DNA of 29,304 bases from Hyphomicrobiales bacterium (GTDB lineage: Bacteria; Pseudomonadota; Alphaproteobacteria; Rhizobiales; TMED25): the NCBI GenBank assembly GCA_016780665.1, contig JADHLM010000006.1, forward strand, positions 1 to 29,304, written 5' to 3'. Positions 23,683 through 29,304 of this stretch are shown here, one piece after another. The translations under genes and the position numbers were made by a program. The number at the start of each line of letters is the position of its first letter. Within the stretch, counting starts at the first letter, position 1. A model generated the notes under the pieces. That model was not told the DNA's origin, did no database searches, and saw only the letters and a program-made list of their open reading frames with translations.

Positions 23683-24312
23683 ATGAATAGTACTCCAAAA
23701 ATATCAAAATGGATTATTGGTGATAGAGAAACAGTATCACCAAATCAAAAAATAGGAATATTAGGTGGCTCTTTTAACCCGGCTCATGAAGGCCATTTAA
23801 GTATAAGTAAGATTGCTTTACAAAGGCTAAACTTAGATGAGGTTTGGTGGGTTATAAGCCCAAGAAACCCACTTAAAAAATATGATATCTTATATGATTT
23901 TGAAGATCGAGTATCATCTGCAGAAAAAATAATTGATACAAATCATATTTCTATAAGTAAATTAGAGAAGAATGCACAAATAAGATACACAATTGGAACA
24001 GTGGAATACCTTAAAACTCGTTATATCGGAACAAAGTTTGTCTGGATAATGGGTGCAGATAATATCAGAGAATTCCATAAATGGAGAGAATGGAATAAAC
24101 TTACTCTTTCAGTTCCAATAGCAATAATTGATAGACCGAGTTCGTCCTTAGATGTGACCTCATCTCTTTTTGCAAATAAGTATCGTAAATACCGAGTTGA
24201 CGAAGCTGACTCAAAAAATCTTGCCGATAAAAAGAAACTTGCTTGGGTTTTTTTACATAATAAATTAAATGATCAATCTTCTTCTCAATTGAGAAACACT
24301 AGGGTAAAATAA
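23683..24312 (+). CDS. nadD: Nicotinate-nucleotide adenylyltransferase
   Basis: Makes deamido-NAD from nicotinate mononucleotide and ATP. At 209 aa, the nucleotidyltransferase signature GGSFNPAHEGHLSIS is at 28-42, with H35 and H38. WWVISPRNPLKK and IMGADNIREFHKW are family segments. An N-terminal extension of about 20 residues precedes the first strand, common in alphaproteobacterial NadD. No Shine-Dalgarno site is clear. It sits between proA and rsfS, the usual alphaproteobacterial order. Confidence 0.95.
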   Translation: MNSTPKISKWIIGDRETVSPNQKIGILGGSFNPAHEGHLSISKIALQRLNLDEVWWVISPRNPLKKYDILYDFEDRVSSAEKIIDTNHISISKLEKNAQIRYTIGTVEYLKTRYIGTKFVWIMGADNIREFHKWREWNKLTLSVPIAIIDRPSSSLDVTSSLFANKYRKYRVDEADSKNLADKKKLAWVFLHNKLNDQSSSQLRNTRVK

Positions 24313-24316
24313 GAAT

Positions 24317-24670
24317 ATGTCAAAAAAGAAAATAATAAATATAATCAGTGAATGTTTAGACGAGATGAAAGCACAGGACACTGTAGTCCTTGATATTAGA
24401 AATAAAAGTTCAATAGCTGATTATATGGTTGTAGCAAGTGGAACGTCCTCCAGACACGTGAGCTCGATAGCTGATAAAATACAAAGATCACTTAAAAATA
24501 ACTCCTATAAAAATGTTCAAGTAGAAGGATTACAAAATTGTGACTGGGTTTTAATTGATGCATTAGATGTAATAGTCAATATCTTTAAACCTGAAGTCCG
24601 AGAATTTTATATGATAGAAAAGATTTGGTCAGAAAACCTAATAGTAGGCAAAGAACAGAGTTTGGGCTAA
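24317..24670 (+). CDS. rsfS: Ribosomal silencing factor RsfS
   Basis: A 117-aa RsfS/Iojap protein. It binds L14 on the large subunit and blocks subunit joining under starvation. Hallmarks are VLDIRNKSSIADYMVVASGTSSRHVSSIAD and the later VEGLQNCDWVLIDALDVIVNIFKPEVREFYMIEKIW. The order nadD - rsfS - rlmH is conserved across bacteria. Gaps on each side are 4 bp. Confidence 0.97.
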   Translation: MSKKKIINIISECLDEMKAQDTVVLDIRNKSSIADYMVVASGTSSRHVSSIADKIQRSLKNNSYKNVQVEGLQNCDWVLIDALDVIVNIFKPEVREFYMIEKIWSENLIVGKEQSLG

Positions 24671-24674
24671 GAGA

Positions 24675-25160
24675 TTGAAACTAAAAATCCTCTCCATTGG
24701 CAAAATCTCAAAAAGCCCCTATGAAACAATTTCTAATCACTACATAAAAAACATACAATCTATATCAAAACAAACTGGTATCACTGAATTCACTGTATGT
24801 GAATTTAATAAATCAGGTGAAAAAAATACTGAGCTTCGAAAGCAAAAAGAATTCGAAGTCATAAAAAATAAAATCAATATTGATAATTCGGTAAACATAC
24901 TTCTTGATGAAAATGGTAAGTCATTATCAACAACCGATATGAAATTGATGATAGAAAAATATATTCAAGGATCAAAGAAAGAATTAAATTTTATTATAGG
25001 TGGTCCAGATGGTGCGTCTGATTTTTTTTCAGAAATAATTAGCGAAAAGATTTCATTAAGTAATATGACGTTACCTCATTTATTAGCGAGAGTCTTATTA
25101 CTTGAACAAATTTTTAGGTCGCTTACAATACTAATAAATCATCCCTATCACAGAGAATGA
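24675..25160 (+). CDS. rlmH: 23S rRNA pseudouridine-1915 N3-methyltransferase
   Basis: SPOUT methyltransferase of 161 aa that methylates pseudouridine 1915 in helix 69 of assembled 70S ribosomes. The start is TTG: no ATG is close, and KLKILSIGKISKSP after it is the family's first strand. Other hallmarks are LLDENGKSLSTTDM, FIIGGPDGAS and the C-terminal SLSNMTLPHLLARVLLLEQIFR...HPYHRE. It lies 4 bp after rsfS. The envC-like gene that often follows in alphaproteobacteria is absent; ctpA comes next. Confidence 0.96.
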   Translation: MKLKILSIGKISKSPYETISNHYIKNIQSISKQTGITEFTVCEFNKSGEKNTELRKQKEFEVIKNKINIDNSVNILLDENGKSLSTTDMKLMIEKYIQGSKKELNFIIGGPDGASDFFSEIISEKISLSNMTLPHLLARVLLLEQIFRSLTILINHPYHRE

Positions 25161-25167
25161 ACTTATC

Positions 25168-26370
25168 ATGATAATTTATAACCAAATCAAACAAGTAAAT
25201 AAATTGTTTATTGCTATAATTATAGCTCTATCAATATTTTTAACTTCAACATCAACGTATGCAAACTACCATGAGGAAGACTTAGAATTATTTAAATTAT
25301 TCCTGCGTGTGTTTGGAGAGGTTGAAGATAAATATGTTGAGGAAATTGATAAGAATGAATTAATGGACTCTGCATTAAAAGGGATGTTAAACTCTCTCGA
25401 TCCATATTCAACATATATGACAGAGGATGATTTCCAAGAAATGGAAGTTGATACCCGTGGTTTTTATGGAGGGCTTGGTCTGGAAGTAACCCTTGATGAG
25501 AATGGATTCGTTAGAATCGTGTCTCCAATTGATGATACTCCTGGGGAAAGGTCGGGATTGCAGTCAGGCGATTACATAACAGGCATTGATGGCGAAGATG
25601 TGTATGGCATCTCTCTAAATGATGCTGTAGATCGAATGCGTGGTTTGGCTAACACACCGATCACTCTCACCATATTTAGAGAAGGGTCAGACGCTCCATT
25701 CGATATCAAAATTATAAGAGAAATTATTCAAATAACACCTGTCAAATACAAGGTATTAGATAATAATATTGCGTATATCAGAATTTCTACTTTTAGTGAA
25801 ATTGCAGATAAAAAAATCGTAGATGCTATTCGAAATATAAATCGAGAAACTAATAATAAGACTAGGGGTTATGTAGTTGATGTTAGAAACAATCCAGGTG
25901 GGCTACTGGATCAAGCAATCAAAGTAACTGATCTTTTCCTTGATAAAGGTGAAATTGTATCTACAAAATCTCGGAATCAACTTCGCAAACAGAGATATTT
26001 TGCCAAGAAAGGTGATATCATAAATGGAGCAGAACTTATTGTACTAACCAACGGCGGTTCAGCTTCAGCCTCTGAAATATTTGCAGGTGCAATTGGAGAT
26101 AATAAAAGAGGTACAGTTGTTGGTACAAAGACTTATGGGAAAGGCTCTGTACAAACAATTATTCCGCTTGGACATGGCGATGGAGCCGTACGTATGACAA
26201 CAGCAAAATATTATACCCCAAATGATATATCCATAGATAAAATTGGAATTAAACCAACATATCTGATTGAGATTGATAAAAATAACCCAGATGCTGAAGA
26301 CGTTCAGTTGATTTATGCTGAAAAACTCATCAATGGGAGGTATAACCGTAGAATGGATATGGATCAATGA
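25168..26370 (+). CDS. ctpA: Carboxy-terminal processing protease CtpA (S41)
   Basis: Exported serine protease of 400 aa. The signal peptide or anchor spans about 10-32, ending TYA. A short helical region contains DSALKGMLNSLDPYSTYM, followed by a PDZ domain (about 95-185) and the S41 core. The nucleophile S300 (NGGSASASEI) and general base K325 (YGKGSVQ) have the 25-residue spacing of E. coli Prc (S452/K477). CtpA enzymes trim C-termini of envelope proteins and murein hydrolases. It ends with an ATGA overlap into rppH. Confidence 0.95.
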   Translation: MIIYNQIKQVNKLFIAIIIALSIFLTSTSTYANYHEEDLELFKLFLRVFGEVEDKYVEEIDKNELMDSALKGMLNSLDPYSTYMTEDDFQEMEVDTRGFYGGLGLEVTLDENGFVRIVSPIDDTPGERSGLQSGDYITGIDGEDVYGISLNDAVDRMRGLANTPITLTIFREGSDAPFDIKIIREIIQITPVKYKVLDNNIAYIRISTFSEIADKKIVDAIRNINRETNNKTRGYVVDVRNNPGGLLDQAIKVTDLFLDKGEIVSTKSRNQLRKQRYFAKKGDIINGAELIVLTNGGSASASEIFAGAIGDNKRGTVVGTKTYGKGSVQTIIPLGHGDGAVRMTTAKYYTPNDISIDKIGIKPTYLIEIDKNNPDAEDVQLIYAEKLINGRYNRRMDMDQ

Positions 26371-26873
26371 AGGATGATGAATTATATAGACCTTGCGTGG
26401 GTGCTATGATTATCAACGAAGACAATAAAGTCTGGTTAGGTAAAAGAATAAATATCGTCCATCCCGAAGCAAATTTATTATGGCAAATGCCACAAGGTGG
26501 TATTGATCCTGGTGAATCACCAGAAGAGGCAGTGTACCGTGAGGTCTATGAAGAAACGGGTATAAAGAACCTAAAAACAATTTGCATGTCTGACTATTGG
26601 TATTATTACGACATACCGAGTGCGATGTATGAAAAAGTTAAAGGCAAATATATTGGACAAAGACAGAAATGGTTCTTACTCTTTCATGATGGTGATGATG
26701 ACGAGATTAATCTTATTCCTGAAAACAACAACGAGCTACATCAAGAATTTTCAGAATGGAAATGGGAACTTAGAGAGAATATAGTCCATCAAGTGATTAA
26801 CTTTAAAAGAGAAACATATCTGAAAGTATTAGAAGAATTCAAAGATTATAATATATTTATTAATCAGATTTGA
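26367..26873 (+). CDS. rppH: RNA pyrophosphohydrolase RppH (Nudix)
   Basis: Removes pyrophosphate from the 5' end of mRNA and so opens it to decay. At 168 aa, the complete Nudix box is at 44-66, GGIDPGESPEEAVYREVYEE followed by TGI, fitting GX5EX7REUXEEXGU. Residues before it (RPCVGAMIIN, WQMPQGG) and WYYYDIP further on mark the RppH branch. The start overlaps ctpA by 4 bases, and the stop overlaps the end of the convergent atpC by 10 bases. Confidence 0.95.
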   Translation: MKDDELYRPCVGAMIINEDNKVWLGKRINIVHPEANLLWQMPQGGIDPGESPEEAVYREVYEETGIKNLKTICMSDYWYYYDIPSAMYEKVKGKYIGQRQKWFLLFHDGDDDEINLIPENNNELHQEFSEWKWELRENIVHQVINFKRETYLKVLEEFKDYNIFINQI

Positions 26874-27262
26874 CTTTGCACAGCACGAACATTATCAATT
26901 TTTAAATTAAATCTATTTTTTCTCTCCAAATTCTCTGTAGAGTCGATTTCTTTTTGAAATGATTCAATAATTTCATCTAACTTGTCACTTGTTATTTCGC
27001 TCTTCTCAATAACACTTTGAGCTAAGATTGTTAAATTATTTGAGGCCATGTCTATAAAACCATCAGTAACAAAATATATCACGGCCTCGGAAGAAGACTC
27101 TTCATATATGCTAATCAAGCCCGGTTTTAGGGAAGAAATCATAGGTGAATGATCAGCTAAAATTGTAAATTCACCTTCAGATCCAGGAATAATAACTTGC
27201 TCAACTTCACTTGAGAGCAATGATTTTTCTGGCGTAACAAATTCTAATTTAAATTTATCCAT
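26864..27262 (-). CDS. atpC: F1 ATP synthase epsilon subunit
   Basis: Central-stalk epsilon subunit of 132 aa. The N-terminal beta-sandwich has KLEFVTPEKSLLSSEVEQVIIPGSEGEFTILADHSPMISSLKPG, with a C-terminal helical hairpin of about 45 residues that can inhibit ATP hydrolysis. Last gene of the ATP synthase operon, 14 bp after atpD. Its end overlaps rppH, so the operon has no terminator space outside coding DNA. Confidence 0.95.
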   Translation of the reverse strand: MDKFKLEFVTPEKSLLSSEVEQVIIPGSEGEFTILADHSPMISSLKPGLISIYEESSSEAVIYFVTDGFIDMASNNLTILAQSVIEKSEITSDKLDEIIESFQKEIDSTENLERKNRFNLKIDNVRAVQSQI

Positions 27263-27276
27263 GGTCAGTCCTGGTA

Positions 27277-28704
27277 CTATGCAGCTTCGCTTTTAAGCTT
27301 ATTAGCTTTTTCGATAACTTGCTCAATAGTACCACACATATAGAATGCTGCTTCTGGTAGGTCATCGTGTTTACCTTCACAGACCTCTTTAAAGCCTTTA
27401 ATTGTATCTTCTAGTGATACGAATACACCAGGACTCCCTGTGAAAACTTCAGCAACATGGAACGGTTGTGACAAGAATCTTTCAATTTTCCTTGCTCTTG
27501 CAACGATTAGTTTATCGTCTTCAGATAGCTCATCCATACCAAGAATTGCGATAATATCTTGTAATGATTTGTATCTTTGTAGAATCTCTTGTACTTGTCT
27601 AGCAACTTCATAATGTTCTTCACCAACTATTCTTGGATCAAGAATCCTACTGTTTGAGTCTAAAGGATCCACCGCAGGATAAATACCTTTTTCAGCAATC
27701 GACCTATTAAGTGTTGTTGTCGCATCCAAGTGAGCAAATGAAGTTGCAGGCGCAGGGTCCGTCAGGTCATCAGCTGGTACATAAATCGCCTGCACTGATG
27801 TGATAGATCCTTTAGTTGTTGTAGTAATTCTCTCTTGTAGTGCACCCATGTCCGTTGCAAGTGTTGGTTGATATCCAACTGCTGATGGAATCCTACCCAA
27901 TAAAGCTGACACCTCAGAACCAGCTTGTGTGAATCTGAAAATATTATCGACAAAAAATAATACATCTTGCCCTTCATCTCTAAAATGTTCTGCGATAGTT
28001 AAGCCAGTTAATCCAATTCTAGCTCTAGCTCCTGGAGGTTCATTCATTTGACCAAATACGAGTGCGCATTTTGATCCATTTCCACCTCCTTCTTTATTAA
28101 CACCAGCTTCAATCATTTCGTGATATAGGTCATTACCTTCTCTTGTTCTTTCTCCCACACCAGCAAACACAGAATAACCACCGTGTGCTTGGGCGACGTT
28201 ATTAATCAATTCTTGAATAAGAACTGTTTTACCTACACCAGCACCACCGAAAAGTCCAATTTTACCACCTTTTGAATAAGGGGCTAATAAATCAACAACT
28301 TTAATACCTGTTACAAGGATTTCAGTTTCCGTGGATTGTTCAACGTATGGTGGAGCTGAAGCATGAATTGGTCTTGATTCCTTAGACTCAACCGCACCAC
28401 CATCATCAATTGGCTCACCAACAACGTTCATGATACGTCCTAATGTAGCCTCACCAACTGGAACGTTTATAGGGCTCCCTGTATCAACAACTGCTTGCCC
28501 TCTTACTAAACCTTCTGTTGAGTCCATAGCAATTGTTCTAACAATCTTTTCACCTAAATGAGATGCAACTTCTAGTATAAGCTTCACACCATTATTGTCA
28601 GTTTCTAGAGCATTCAAAATCTCTGGCAAATCTCCCTCGAATTGCACATCAACTACAGCACCAGTAACTTGTGTTATTTTTCCATTTGTTTTTGATTTAG
28701 CCAT
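27277..28704 (-). CDS. atpD: F1 ATP synthase beta subunit
   Basis: Catalytic subunit of 475 aa. The P-loop GGAGVGKT is at 153-160; GERTREGNDLYHEM, the ALVFGQMNEPPGARARIGLTGLT region, Walker B LFFVDNIFRFTQAGSEVSALLGR and the DDLTDPAP segment all match the highly conserved family. It lies between atpG and atpC in the same direction. A T-rich gap of 17 bp separates it from atpG. Confidence 0.99.
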   Translation of the reverse strand: MAKSKTNGKITQVTGAVVDVQFEGDLPEILNALETDNNGVKLILEVASHLGEKIVRTIAMDSTEGLVRGQAVVDTGSPINVPVGEATLGRIMNVVGEPIDDGGAVESKESRPIHASAPPYVEQSTETEILVTGIKVVDLLAPYSKGGKIGLFGGAGVGKTVLIQELINNVAQAHGGYSVFAGVGERTREGNDLYHEMIEAGVNKEGGGNGSKCALVFGQMNEPPGARARIGLTGLTIAEHFRDEGQDVLFFVDNIFRFTQAGSEVSALLGRIPSAVGYQPTLATDMGALQERITTTTKGSITSVQAIYVPADDLTDPAPATSFAHLDATTTLNRSIAEKGIYPAVDPLDSNSRILDPRIVGEEHYEVARQVQEILQRYKSLQDIIAILGMDELSEDDKLIVARARKIERFLSQPFHVAEVFTGSPGVFVSLEDTIKGFKEVCEGKHDDLPEAAFYMCGTIEQVIEKANKLKSEAA

Positions 28705-28721
28705 TTTTTTTCCTCGTATTA

Positions 28722-29304
28722 TTATAGCGCTTCTGCACCTGATATAATTTCAATTAATTCTTTAGTTATTATTGCTTGTCGTGTTCTATTATATTGCAAG
28801 GTAAGTTTGTTAATCATCTCACCAGCATTTCTTGTGGCATTATCCATTGCAGACATTCTGGATCCTTGTTCACTTGCTGCATTTTCAAGAAGCCCTTGAA
28901 ATATTTGAACCTTCAGGTTTAGAGGTAATAATTCTTCAATTACATCGCTTTCTTCTGGCTCATAATCATATATTGAATTATCTGATAATAATGCCTCGTC
29001 TGAATGTTGTTCAGCCTCAAATGCCAATGGAATTAACTGTTGTGCTAGTGGGATTTGAGATATTACAGATTTAAAATTTGAGTAGAATAATTTACAAATA
29101 TCAAACTCACCTTCTTCAAATCTTTTCAAGATATTGCTACCTATCAGCTCAGCTTCATTGAATGATACATTTTTAACTTCTTTGAGACTTATAAAATCAA
29201 TGATCTTATCACTATGATTTCTTCTTAGTAAATCATACCCCTTTTTACCAATACAAAGAATTTTAACTTGTTTCCCATTTGATAGTAATGTTTTTATTTC
29301 CTGG
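28722..29304 (-). CDS. atpG: F1 ATP synthase gamma subunit, N-terminus outside window
   Basis: The frame stays open to the window edge, giving about 193 C-terminal residues of a subunit normally near 290. A TTG at 29129 is internal, because upstream codons continue the family sequence (for example VKILCIGKKGYDLLRR and NEAELIGSNILKRFEEG). The C-terminal signature RMSAMDNATRNAGEMINKL...YNRTRQAIITKELIEIISGAEAL is complete. It forms the rotating coiled-coil shaft inside the alpha/beta ring. The missing 5' part lies beyond 29304. Confidence 0.96.
   Translation of the reverse strand, partial: QEIKTLLSNGKQVKILCIGKKGYDLLRRNHSDKIIDFISLKEVKNVSFNEAELIGSNILKRFEEGEFDICKLFYSNFKSVISQIPLAQQLIPLAFEAEQHSDEALLSDNSIYDYEPEESDVIEELLPLNLKVQIFQGLLENAASEQGSRMSAMDNATRNAGEMINKLTLQYNRTRQAIITKELIEIISGAEAL

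Noticed and set aside
26065..26367. Minus-strand open frame of 100 codons inside ctpA
   Set aside because: It is antisense to the CtpA catalytic domain and shows no ribosome site or family match.
1..29304. CRISPR array, insertion sequence, prophage or defence island
   Set aside because: No regularly spaced repeats, transposase, integrase, restriction or phage genes are present; all large reading frames belong to core or stress/lipid families.

Overview
This window is gene-dense, strongly AT-rich bacterial chromosome. It reads as an alphaproteobacterium with a streamlined, probably marine, genome. The evidence is a DUF2794 gene, an IalB-like/rlmN pair, a Group IV sigma factor of the RpoE/ChrR type, a rplU-rpmA-obgE-proB-proA-nadD-rsfS-rlmH-ctpA-rppH block and an atpG-atpD-atpC run. 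All of these are typical of alphaproteobacteria. Base composition, very short intergenic gaps and abutting or overlapping convergent gene ends fit a low-GC oligotrophic lineage. I cannot name the genus from the sequence. There are no insertion sequences, prophage genes, tRNAs, rRNAs or CRISPR arrays.

Layout. 1-4917 holds the end of a DUF2794 gene, a convergent BI-1 membrane protein, a pterin dehydratase/SpoU methyltransferase pair, and ialB-like, rlmN and argG on the plus strand. 4918-7478 (minus) holds tatA-tatB-tatC, then yggT-folD behind their own likely promoter. 7688-9571 holds a HlyU-like protein, a SixA-like phosphatase and an ACMSD-like amidohydrolase. 9687-16410 is a light/oxidative-stress lipid island: a DUF2177 membrane protein, then a FAD oxidoreductase - DUF1365 - Cfa-like methyltransferase operon, then a convergent rpoE-chrR-SDR operon, then a divergent second SDR followed by a tiny basic ORF. 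16556-19230 holds an unknown two-helix membrane protein, a ketopantoate-reductase-like enzyme and a quinone-oxidoreductase-like enzyme. 19394-26873 (plus) is the ribosome / GTPase / proline / NAD / ribosome-silencing / protease / RNA-decapping block. 26864-29304 (minus) is the distal half of the F1 ATP synthase operon.

The most informative part is the lipid island. Three sites share one bipartite element, T(G/A)ATCT - 16 bp - CGT(T/A). They lie upstream of rpoE, of the divergent SDR and of the DUF2177 gene, and are placed as promoters of an ECF sigma factor. ChrR keeps all its zinc-site and cupin-metal ligands. The Cfa-like methyltransferase has lost two of the five bicarbonate-site residues of canonical cyclopropane synthases. 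Together with its FAD and DUF1365 partners, this points to methylated or furan-type fatty acids made on phospholipids rather than plain cyclopropanation. The 41-residue, lysine/arginine-rich ORF at 16285-16410 sits just behind the sigma-controlled SDR and may be a new member of the response.
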